A DNA stretch of 5,822 nt from Faecalibacterium sp. UBA7177 (lineage in GTDB: Bacteria; Bacillota; Clostridia; Oscillospirales; Ruminococcaceae): NCBI GenBank assembly GCA_002491225.1, contig DKVN01000179.1, positions 1 through 5,822 of the forward strand, given 5' to 3'. Under the pieces are notes generated by a model. It did no database searches. It was not told the origin of the DNA and was given only the letters and a program-made list of their open reading frames with translations. This document shows positions 1 through 5,822 of this stretch, in pieces. The stretch's first letter is position 1; each line of letters begins with the position of its first letter. The position numbers and the translations under genes are program-made.

Positions 1-1275
1 CTGTACACCCTGCTGCTGCGCGGCAGCGAAAACGGCAGGGCCGTGGACGACCGCCGGGTGATCAGCTGCGTCTCCCGCTGCCTCAACCCCTATGAGGACT
101 ACGCCGCCCTGCTCGCGGTGGCCCACAACCCCGACCTGCGCTATATCGTCAGCAACACCACCGAGGCCGGCATCGTCTACGACCCCGCCTCCCGTTTTGA
201 GGACACCCCCCCGGCCAGCTTCCCGGCCAAGCTCACCCGCTTTTTGTACGAGCGGTACACCGCCTTTTCCGGCGCGGCCGACAAGGGCCTGGTGATCCTC
301 TCCTGCGAGCTGATCGACAACAACGGCAAAGAGCTCGCCGCCTGTGTCGACAAGCACATTGCCGATTGGGCCCTGCCCGCGGAGTTTGCCGCCTGGGTCA
401 AGGCCAACTGCATCTTCTGCTCCACCCTGGTCGACCGCATCGTGCCCGGCCGCATCCGGGACGCCGCCGCGGCGGCAAAGCTTGAGGAGGAGCTGGGCTA
501 CCACGACCAGCTGCTCGACGTGGGCGAGGTGTTCGGCTTCTGGGTCATCGAGGGCCCGCAGAGCCTGGCCGACGAGCTGCCCTTTGCCAAAGCCGGGCTG
601 CCGGTCATCTTTACCGACGACGTCACCCCCTACAAAAAGCGCAAGGTGCGCATTCTGAACGGCGCGCACACCAGCATGGTGCTGGGGGCCTATCTCGCCG
701 GGCAGAACATCGTGCGCAATTGCATGCAGGACGAGGTCATCCGCGGCTTTATGAACAAGGCCATCTACGAGGAGATCATCCCCACCCTGCCGCTGCCCAG
801 GGCCGAGCTGGACGAGTTTGCCGCCGCGGTGGCCGACCGGTTCAACAACCCCTTTGTGGACCACGAGCTGCTCTCGATCAGCCTCAACTCCACCAGCAAG
901 TGGCGGGCCCGGGTGCAGCCCAGCCTCGAGGGCTACATCGAGGCAAAGGGCGCGCTGCCCCGCTGCCTCACCATGAGCCTCGCCGCCCTCATCGCCTTCT
1001 ACGGCTGCCACATCGAGAGCAAAGAGGAAAACGCCCTCTGCTGCCGCCGCCCGGCCGGGGATGCCTACAAGGTGATGGACGACGCCTGGGTGCTCGATTT
1101 CTACTGGCAGCACAAAAGCGACGCCCCCGCCGCGCTGGCCGAGGCGGTGCTCAAAAACACCGGGATGTGGGGCCGCGACCTCACCGAGCTGCCCGGCTTT
1201 GCCGCGGCGGTCGAGGCGGACCTCGCCCTCATCCTCGAAAAAGGCGCCTACGAGGCCTACAAAAGCTGCCTGTAA
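1..1275 (+). CDS. uxaB: Tagaturonate reductase (altronate oxidoreductase), 5'-partial
   Basis: This NAD-dependent enzyme of the polyol/mannitol dehydrogenase family reduces D-tagaturonate to D-altronate in cytoplasmic galacturonate catabolism. The frame is open from base 1, and the residues before the GTG at 43 (LYTLLLRGSENGRA) already match the family. The GTG is therefore internal and the true start lies upstream. About 424 residues are visible against about 480 in E. coli UxaB, so some 60 N-terminal residues, with the first part of the nucleotide-binding fold, are missing. Counting from base 1, the visible motifs are SNTTEAGI (about 51-58), CELIDNNG (about 102-109), TLVDRIVPG (about 142-150) and KVRILNGAH (215-223). 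The last has the K-x4-N-x2-H spacing of the family's catalytic Lys, Asn and His. The SNTTEAG motif and the adjacent uxaA favour UxaB over fructuronate reductase (UxuB) or mannitol dehydrogenases. It ends with TAA 24 nt before uxaA, so the two are probably cotranscribed. Confidence 0.93.
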   Translation: MYTLLLRGSENGRAVDDRRVISCVSRCLNPYEDYAALLAVAHNPDLRYIVSNTTEAGIVYDPASRFEDTPPASFPAKLTRFLYERYTAFSGAADKGLVILSCELIDNNGKELAACVDKHIADWALPAEFAAWVKANCIFCSTLVDRIVPGRIRDAAAAAKLEEELGYHDQLLDVGEVFGFWVIEGPQSLADELPFAKAGLPVIFTDDVTPYKKRKVRILNGAHTSMVLGAYLAGQNIVRNCMQDEVIRGFMNKAIYEEIIPTLPLPRAELDEFAAAVADRFNNPFVDHELLSISLNSTSKWRARVQPSLEGYIEAKGALPRCLTMSLAALIAFYGCHIESKEENALCCRRPAGDAYKVMDDAWVLDFYWQHKSDAPAALAEAVLKNTGMWGRDLTELPGFAAAVEADLALILEKGAYEAYKSCL

Positions 1276-1299
1276 ACCGCGGGCAAGGAGGCAAACACC

Positions 1300-2781
1300 A
1301 TGAGAAAGACCATCCAGATCGACCCCCGCGACAATGTGGCGGTGGCCCTCTGCCCGATCGCGCAGGGGGACACGGTCACGGCCGGGGCGCTCACCGTCAC
1401 CGCCGCCGAGCCGATCCCCCAGGGCCACAAGATCGCCCTGCGTGCCATCGAAGCGGGCGAGGACATCATCAAGTACGGCTTTGCCATCGGCCACGCCAGC
1501 GCCGCCATCCCGGCGGGCAGCTGGGTGCATGTGCAGAACGTCAAGACAAATTTGTCCGAAGAGGCGTCCTATACCTACAACCCCCACCCCTGCCCGCTGC
1601 CCGCGGCCGAGCCCCGCACCTTTCTGGGCTACCTGCGGCCGGACGGCCGGGCCGCGGTGCGCAACGAGCTCTGGATCATCCCCACCGTGGGCTGTGTCAA
1701 CGCGGTGGCCCAGAAGCTGGCGGCCGAAAACCAGCACCTTGTCACCGGCAGCATCGACGGGCTCTACACCTTCCCGCATCCGTTCGGCTGCAGCCAGATG
1801 GGGGAGGATCACGCCCAGACCCGCCGCCTGCTGGCCGCGCTGGCCCGCCACCCCAACGCGGGGGGCGTCCTGATCCTCAGCCTCGGCTGCGAAAACCTCA
1901 CCCTCGACCAGTTCAGGCAGGAGCTGGGCGAGTGGGATGACGACCGGGTCAAGTTCCTGGTCTGCCAGGAGGTCGAGGACGAATACGCCGCGGGCGCAAA
2001 GCTGCTGGCCCAGCTGGCCGGGTACGCCGGGCAGTTCCAGCGCCAGCGCCTGCCCGCCTCCAAACTGGTCATCGGCATGAAGTGCGGCGGCTCGGACGGC
2101 CTCTCCGGCATCACCGCCAACCCCACCGTCGGCCGCTTCTCGGATCTGCTCATCGCCCAGGGCGGCAGCACGGTGCTCACCGAGGTGCCCGAGATGTTCG
2201 GGGCCGAGGCCATGCTGATGGATCGCTGCCGCAGCCGGGAGGTGTTCGACAAGGCGGTCAAGATGGTGGAGGACTTCAAGCACTACTTCACCAGCCACGG
2301 CCAGGTGGTGTACGAGAACCCCAGCCCCGGCAACAAAAAGGGCGGCATCACCACCCTCGAGGACAAAAGCTGCGGCTGCGTGCAAAAGGGCGGCACCGCC
2401 CCGGTGGCGGACGTGATCGGCTACGGCCAGCAGGTCACCACCCCCGGCCTCAATCTGCTGTCCGGCCCGGGCAACGACATGGTCTCCTGCACCGCCCTCA
2501 CGGCGGCCGGGGCCCATCTCATCCTCTTCACCACCGGGCGGGGCACTCCCTTCGGCGCGCCGGCCCCCACCATCAAGATCAGCACCAACAACGCCCTCTA
2601 CGCCAAAAAGCAGAGCTGGATCGACTTCAACGCCGGCCCGGTGGCCGAGGAGGAATCGCTCGATTCGGCCGGGCAGCGCCTTCTCGATTTCGTGCTCGAA
2701 ACCGCCAGCGGCCGCAAGACCTGCACCGAGCAAAAGGGCTTCCGGGAGATCTCGATCTTCAAGGACGGGGTCGTGCTGTAA
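1300..2781 (+). CDS. uxaA: Altronate dehydratase
   Basis: This enzyme dehydrates D-altronate to 2-keto-3-deoxy-D-gluconate, the step after UxaB. The family (UxaA/GarD) is metal-dependent and cytoplasmic. The 493-residue length matches E. coli UxaA (495), so the gene is complete. An N-terminal SAF-type domain covers about residues 8-82 (DNVAVAL at 11-17, GHKIALRAIEAGEDIIKYG at 42-60). A short linker leads to the large catalytic domain with RNELWIIPTVGCVN (121-134), PFGCSQMGEDH (161-171), HPNAGG (184-189), LGCEN (195-199), KCGGSDGLSGITANP (261-275), TEVPEMFGAE (294-303), ENPSPGNKKGGITTLEDKS (339-357) and TGRGTPFGAPAPT (412-424). The ATG start is supported by AAGGAGG at 1285-1291, 8 nt upstream, and by the N-terminal match to UxaA. 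No frameshift or missing motif was seen. It appears to be the last gene of its operon, since a strong hairpin terminator follows about 75 nt after the stop. Confidence 0.97.
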   Translation: MRKTIQIDPRDNVAVALCPIAQGDTVTAGALTVTAAEPIPQGHKIALRAIEAGEDIIKYGFAIGHASAAIPAGSWVHVQNVKTNLSEEASYTYNPHPCPLPAAEPRTFLGYLRPDGRAAVRNELWIIPTVGCVNAVAQKLAAENQHLVTGSIDGLYTFPHPFGCSQMGEDHAQTRRLLAALARHPNAGGVLILSLGCENLTLDQFRQELGEWDDDRVKFLVCQEVEDEYAAGAKLLAQLAGYAGQFQRQRLPASKLVIGMKCGGSDGLSGITANPTVGRFSDLLIAQGGSTVLTEVPEMFGAEAMLMDRCRSREVFDKAVKMVEDFKHYFTSHGQVVYENPSPGNKKGGITTLEDKSCGCVQKGGTAPVADVIGYGQQVTTPGLNLLSGPGNDMVSCTALTAAGAHLILFTTGRGTPFGAPAPTIKISTNNALYAKKQSWIDFNAGPVAEEESLDSAGQRLLDFVLETASGRKTCTEQKGFREISIFKDGVVL

Positions 2782-2855
2782 GAGGGCTGTAAGGCAGGCG
2801 GCCAGCCAGCCGCGCGGCCAGACCGGCCCGCCCCCCGTAGCTGCCCAAAAAATAC

Positions 2856-2895
2856 AAGCACCCCGCCCCGGGCTTTCCCGAGGCGGGGTGCTTTT
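2856..2895. terminator. Bidirectional intrinsic terminator between convergent genes
   Basis: A perfect 12-bp inverted repeat pairs AAGCACCCCGCC (2856-2867) with GGCGGGGTGCTT (2882-2893). After one C/A mismatch, four more base pairs (2869-2872 with 2877-2880) close a CTTT loop. On the plus strand the stem runs into TTTT (2892-2895), which suits termination of uxaBA. On the minus strand it is followed by GTATTTTTT (complement of 2847-2855), which suits termination of the FliB-like gene ending at 2934. Its position between two convergent stop codons supports use in both directions. Confidence 0.9.
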
Positions 2896-2933
2896 CTGCG
2901 TGATAACGGTGTTTTTTTGGGGGCGGGTGCCGC

Positions 2934-4178
2934 TCACCGCAGCAGATAGGAGGCATAGGCCAAGCTGTCCAGCTGATTTTCCTGGCCGATGCGGTGTACG
3001 TTGTTGCCCAGATCCGAGTGCTGGGTCACCCGGGCCAGGGCCACCACCACCCGCACCAGCCACTGCTCCTCGCTCTCGCCCTCCTGCCGATCCAGCAGCG
3101 CAAACAAAATGCGCAGCAGGGCGTACTGTTCGGCCAGCAGCACCCCGTGGTAGGCCGGGGAGAGCCCGCTTCTGCCGTAGGTCAGGGGGAACAGGGTCGA
3201 AAAGATGTAGTTGACAAAGTAGTTCTCGATCTCCTGCGTGTGGCTTTGCAAAAACGGGTCGGCCTTCTGCGCGGCCTGCTGCAGCAAAAACTCCAGCGCC
3301 TCGGGGCCCACCGTGACCTTGCTGTTCTCGATGGTGCACAGCGGCATCAGCTGCTCCCACACCCGGCGCAGCACCGGGCGGCGCATCGCCTTGACCAGAT
3401 GCTGCGCGGGCAGGGTCAGCGCCCAAAGGTGGGCCTGGCGGCTGTAGCTCATCTTGTCAAACAGCCCGGCAAACGCGCCCTGTTCGGTCTGTGCGCAGTG
3501 CTCCTGCACCATGGCGGGCAGCTCGCTCAGCTTGTTCTCGGCGCCCAGCCGGTCCACCCGGCGCAGCAGCAGCCCGATCGAGAGGATCCGCTCGGGCAAA
3601 GGGCGGCTGTGCAGCTGCATCACGGAGATGCAGCCCTCCCGCGCGGCCTGTATCTCCCCGGCGTGCTGGCCCCCAACCGATGGCGCGGCGGCCAGCCGCC
3701 GGTCCTCGGCATCGGCAAAGTCCACCGTGTGGGGGATCGTCTCAAAAACGATAGACCCGTTCAGCAAGGCCAGCCGCGCGGCCTCCTCGCAGGAGAGGCT
3801 CAGGCTGCGCTCCCACCGGCCGGGCAAAAACTGGTGCTCCATCCGCGGGTAAACGGTGCAGGTGTGGCAGAGCGAGCCGGGCCCCAGTACCCGGTAGATG
3901 TGGCAGCCGCCGTCCTCATCCTGAAAGAGGCACCGGCCGTCCGTGCGCAGGGCCATGCGGGCATAGTCCTGCTCGCTGCCGCCCTGCTTGGTGCGCACCA
4001 GGCCGTACTTGCACATCTTTTGAAAATCCGGATCCTGCACCGCCTTGTACTGCAGATAGTGGGCCTTGTCCACCGTCACCACCCAGGAATGGCAGCAGTT
4101 GTCGCTGCAGTCCGGCCCGATGCAGCCAAAGGTTTTGTAGTAGGTGGGCTGATAAAACACAAACTCCTTCATCGACAT
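2934..4178 (-). CDS. FliB-like cysteine-rich protein (flagellin lysine-N-methylase family)
   Basis: The protein resembles the FliB family, whose Salmonella member methylates lysine side chains of flagellin. Many Firmicute homologues carry this name without experimental support. Using the ATG at 4178 it has 414 residues, near the roughly 400 of Salmonella FliB. The N-terminal part holds the family's cysteine pattern: C19, C24, C28 and C29 (FGCIGPDCSDNCCHSW), C83 and C92 (GRCLFQDEDGGCHIY), C104 and C107 (LCHTCTVYPR), and C130 in SLSLSCEEAARL. This is consistent with a bound metal or Fe-S cluster. The C-terminal two thirds is mostly helical-looking and has no motif I recognise. No signal peptide or membrane segment is evident, so it is probably cytoplasmic. 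An in-frame ATG at 4223 would add 15 residues, but that stretch reads through the ribosome binding site and looks non-coding; ATG 4172 is a second possible start. No flagellar gene is visible nearby, so the substrate is unknown. The family call is firm and the function is not. Confidence 0.82.
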   Translation of the reverse strand: MSMKEFVFYQPTYYKTFGCIGPDCSDNCCHSWVVTVDKAHYLQYKAVQDPDFQKMCKYGLVRTKQGGSEQDYARMALRTDGRCLFQDEDGGCHIYRVLGPGSLCHTCTVYPRMEHQFLPGRWERSLSLSCEEAARLALLNGSIVFETIPHTVDFADAEDRRLAAAPSVGGQHAGEIQAAREGCISVMQLHSRPLPERILSIGLLLRRVDRLGAENKLSELPAMVQEHCAQTEQGAFAGLFDKMSYSRQAHLWALTLPAQHLVKAMRRPVLRRVWEQLMPLCTIENSKVTVGPEALEFLLQQAAQKADPFLQSHTQEIENYFVNYIFSTLFPLTYGRSGLSPAYHGVLLAEQYALLRILFALLDRQEGESEEQWLVRVVVALARVTQHSDLGNNVHRIGQENQLDSLAYASYLLR

Positions 4179-4184
4179 CCCGAT

Positions 4185-4194
4185 CCCTCCTCCT
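4185..4194 (-). promoter_or_regulatory. Ribosome binding site fixing the start of the FliB-like gene
   Basis: Read on the minus strand, this is AGGAGGAGGG. Its AGGAGG core (complement of 4189-4194) lies 10 nt before the ATG at 4178, and the overlapping GAGGG part lies 6 nt before it. It sits inside the longer open frame that begins at 4223, which argues against that upstream start. The ATG at 4172, six bases further on, is a less well spaced alternative. Confidence 0.75.
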
Positions 4195-4212
4195 ATCGCA
4201 AAATATCGCAAA
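4194..4212. repeat. Short direct repeat with 10-bp period
   Basis: TATCGCAAA occurs at 4194-4202 and again at 4204-4212, offset by 10 bp. A related CAATCG follows at 4213-4218. The repeat lies just upstream of the ribosome binding site of the FliB-like gene and overlaps the possible -10 element. A spacing of about one helical turn would suit a direct-repeat operator, but the copies are short and this could be chance. Confidence 0.4.
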
Positions 4213-4227
4213 CAATCGTACAAACAA
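4200..4227 (-). promoter_or_regulatory. Possible weak promoter for the FliB-like gene
   Basis: On the minus strand a TTGTTT (complement of 4222-4227) is followed after 16 nt by TATTTT (complement of 4200-4205). These are partial matches to -35 and -10 elements. The patch from about 4194 to 4250 is clearly more AT-rich than its surroundings, as expected for a promoter region. The predicted transcription start would fall almost on the ribosome binding site and give a very short leader, which weakens the call. Confidence 0.25.
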
Positions 4228-4243
4228 CCGCAGCCAAACCCAC

Positions 4244-4304
4244 AAAAAACCGCATCCCCCGCCGCGGCCCCAAACCGGGCGCGGGGCAGCCCATCGCCCG
4301 CGGC
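4244..4304 (-). terminator. Probable terminator of the Na/Pi cotransporter gene
   Basis: Downstream of the stop at 4317-4319, read on the minus strand, GCCGCGG (complement of 4298-4304) can pair with CCGCGGC (complement of 4261-4267). Alternative GC-rich pairings exist inside, such as CCCCGC with GCGGGG. A run of six T (complement of 4244-4249) follows, but about 11 nt after the stem, so the geometry is imperfect. If it works, it separates the transporter transcript from the FliB-like gene. Confidence 0.45.
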
Positions 4305-4316
4305 AAAGGAGCGCGC

Positions 4317-5822
4317 TTACTGCTTCAGCCCGGCGTAGTACTTGCCCATGTACTGCTCCAGCAGTTCGTTGTAGTTGGGCATCGCGCCGTCGTGCAGCGC
4401 CCGGCGCAGCTGGTGCGAGTCGAGCGCGGCGTCGCTCTCGCTGCCGATGATCCGGGTGGCCACGTTGGAGCAGTGATCCGAGATGCGCTCCATGTTGGTC
4501 AGCACGTCCAAAAAGATGATGCCGGTCTCCACCTGGCAGGAGCCGGTCTTGAGCCGGTCGATGTGCCGCTCGCGCAGATCCTCGCAGATCTGGTCGATCG
4601 TCTCCTCCAGCGGCTCCACCCGCTCGGCGGGGGCCATGTCGCTGTCCCGGAAGGCGTCGGCCGTCAGGGTCAGGATCTCGCTGATCGCATTCGACAGCAC
4701 CTGCAGCTCGCCCTGCGCCGTCTCGCTGAAGGCGAGCTCCTTGTCCCGCAGCTCGGCCCCGCGCTCGGTGATGTTGATGGCATAGTCGCCGATGCGCTCA
4801 AACTCGGTGATAAAGTTGAGCAGCTCGCTCACCGCGCGGCTCTCGCCCTCCGTGAGGTTCTGGTTGCTGATGCGGATGAGATAATCCCCCACCAGCACCT
4901 CGGCGCGGTCGATCAGGTCCTCCCGCTGGTTGATCCGGGCGGCCACCTCGTCATCATAGCTGAGGGCCATCTGCACCGAGTTGCGGTAGTTGTGGGCCGC
5001 GCGGGCGGCCATCTCCTCCACCGCGCTCTTCGCCTGCTGGATCGCCACCGCCGGGCTGGTGAAAAGACGCTCGTCCAGCACCGGCAGGGCCAGCTCCTGC
5101 ACCTCGCCGGCCTCGTCCGGCACGGTCAGCTCGGCCAGGCGCACCAGCAGCCCGGTAAAGGGCAGAAAGGCGATGGTGGCCAGAATGCTCGAAAGGGTGT
5201 GGATGTTGGCGATGCTGCCCTTGTTGAGCACCGCATCCCAGATGGGCAGCCCCACCAGGCCTTGAGCCAGATACAAAATGACCAGAAAGGCCGCCGAGCC
5301 GATGAGGTTAAAGTAAAGGTGGATCACCGCCGCCCGCTTGGCGTTTTTGGAGGCCCCCATCGCCGCCACCAGCGGGGTAAAGGCGGTGCCCACATGGGTG
5401 CCCATGATGATCGGCACCGCGTTGGAAAAATGCACCGCCCCGGTGGTGGACAGCGCCTGCAGAATGCCCACGCTGGCCGAGGAGGACTGGATCGCCACCG
5501 TCACCACAAGGCCGGCCAGCAGGCCCAGGATCGGGTTTTGCAGCCGGGTAAAGAGGTTCACGAACATCTCGCTCTCCCGCAAAGGGCGCACCGCGTCCTC
5601 CATCATGAACATGCCGGTAAACAGGATGCCGAAGCCCAGCATGATCTGCCCGACATTGCGGCGCTTGGGGCTCTTGAAAAAGACATAGAAGATCGCCCCC
5701 ACAAAGGCCACGATCGGGCTGAAGGTGGAGGGCTGCACGAGGGTCAACAGCAGGCTGTCGCCCGAGATGTCGGCCAGGCGGATCAGCTGGCCGGTGACCG
5801 TGGTGCCGATGTTGGCCCCCAT
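4317..5822 (-). CDS. Na+/phosphate cotransporter with C-terminal PhoU domain, 5'-partial
   Basis: This is a membrane protein of the Na/Pi cotransporter (NptA/YjbB-like) family, expected to move inorganic phosphate with sodium. The window shows 501 residues, and the first visible codon is an ATG at the very edge. That Met begins MGANIGTTVTGQ, which in this family ends the first of two repeated transport modules, so the real start and the first QSSS motif lie outside the window. The second module is complete: QSSSASVGILQALS (112-125), IIMGTHVGTAFTPLVAAMGAS (138-158) and KRAAVIHLYFNLIG (162-175). Hydrophobic segments lie near residues 27-50, 57-75, 97-126, 130-155, 172-190 and 208-231. A soluble PhoU-like domain of two helical repeats spans about 255-462, with EFERIGDYAINITE (340-353) and TNMERISDHCSNVATR (442-457) carrying the acidic ExxxxxD metal-binding pattern. 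PhoU domains are linked to phosphate signalling, so a self-regulating transporter is plausible. The PhoU fusion is usual for this family. No frameshift was seen. Confidence 0.92.
   Translation of the reverse strand: MGANIGTTVTGQLIRLADISGDSLLLTLVQPSTFSPIVAFVGAIFYVFFKSPKRRNVGQIMLGFGILFTGMFMMEDAVRPLRESEMFVNLFTRLQNPILGLLAGLVVTVAIQSSSASVGILQALSTTGAVHFSNAVPIIMGTHVGTAFTPLVAAMGASKNAKRAAVIHLYFNLIGSAAFLVILYLAQGLVGLPIWDAVLNKGSIANIHTLSSILATIAFLPFTGLLVRLAELTVPDEAGEVQELALPVLDERLFTSPAVAIQQAKSAVEEMAARAAHNYRNSVQMALSYDDEVAARINQREDLIDRAEVLVGDYLIRISNQNLTEGESRAVSELLNFITEFERIGDYAINITERGAELRDKELAFSETAQGELQVLSNAISEILTLTADAFRDSDMAPAERVEPLEETIDQICEDLRERHIDRLKTGSCQVETGIIFLDVLTNMERISDHCSNVATRIIGSESDAALDSHQLRRALHDGAMPNYNELLEQYMGKYYAGLKQ

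Noticed and set aside
43..45. GTG as the start codon of uxaB.
   Set aside because: The fourteen codons before it, back to the window edge, are in frame and match the UxaB family, so the gene begins outside the window and no translation start is needed here.
720..1940. A 406-codon open frame on the plus strand spanning the uxaB-uxaA junction.
   Set aside because: It overlaps two well-recognised genes in another frame. Its translation is rich in Arg, Pro, Gly, Ala and His with no domain, as expected of a shadow frame in GC-rich DNA.
1809..2279. A 156-codon open frame on the minus strand antisense to uxaA.
   Set aside because: It is antisense to conserved uxaA catalytic motifs, and its translation resembles no known family. 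Long antisense frames are common at this GC content.
2082..2792. A 236-codon open frame on the plus strand within uxaA.
   Set aside because: It lies almost wholly inside uxaA in another frame, has a low-complexity Arg/Gly/His/Gln-rich translation, and has no recognisable motif.
2797..2813. A small GC hairpin (GCGGC with GCCGC) just after uxaA as a first terminator.
   Set aside because: The stem is only 5 bp and no T-run follows. The stronger hairpin at 2856-2893 explains termination better.
4179..4223. A 15-residue N-terminal extension of the FliB-like protein from the ATG at 4223.
   Set aside because: The extension runs through the AGGAGG site and the AT-rich repeat, and the family similarity begins at MSMKEFVFYQP. 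The ATG at 4178 has the well-placed ribosome binding site.
5820..5822. The ATG at the right edge as the true start of the Na/Pi cotransporter.
   Set aside because: The residues it begins (MGANIGTTVTG) are an internal conserved motif of the family. A start here would remove most of the first transport module, so the gene must continue past the window.

Overview
The window looks like a stretch of chromosome from a GC-rich anaerobic Firmicute, plausibly a gut Oscillospiraceae-type organism. This rests on the high GC content (roughly two thirds by eye), strong AGGAGG-type ribosome binding sites, a hexuronate (pectin sugar) catabolic pair, a FliB-like cysteine-rich protein and a Na/Pi symporter fused to PhoU. 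The taxonomic guess is inference. No mobile element, RNA gene or CRISPR array was seen.

Layout: bases 1-2781 on the plus strand hold the end of a hexuronate operon, uxaB (5' end outside the window) followed 24 nt later by a complete uxaA. A strong bidirectional hairpin terminator follows at about 2856-2893. The rest is on the minus strand: a FliB-like protein (2934-4178), a 138-nt intergenic region with a probable terminator, an AT-richer patch and a 10-bp-period direct repeat, and then a Na/Pi cotransporter-PhoU protein (4317 to beyond 5822) whose N-terminus lies outside the window.

How the genes work together: UxaB reduces D-tagaturonate to D-altronate, and UxaA dehydrates D-altronate to 2-keto-3-deoxygluconate. 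They are therefore consecutive steps of D-galacturonate breakdown. The isomerase (uxaC), transporter and regulator would be expected upstream, outside the window. The two minus-strand genes have no evident link to this pathway. The phosphate transporter and the FliB-like gene are probably separate transcription units, or only weakly coupled.

Overall this is an ordinary metabolic region. I see no convincing new system. The points most worth a second look are the FliB-like gene without flagellar neighbours and the small repeat in front of it.
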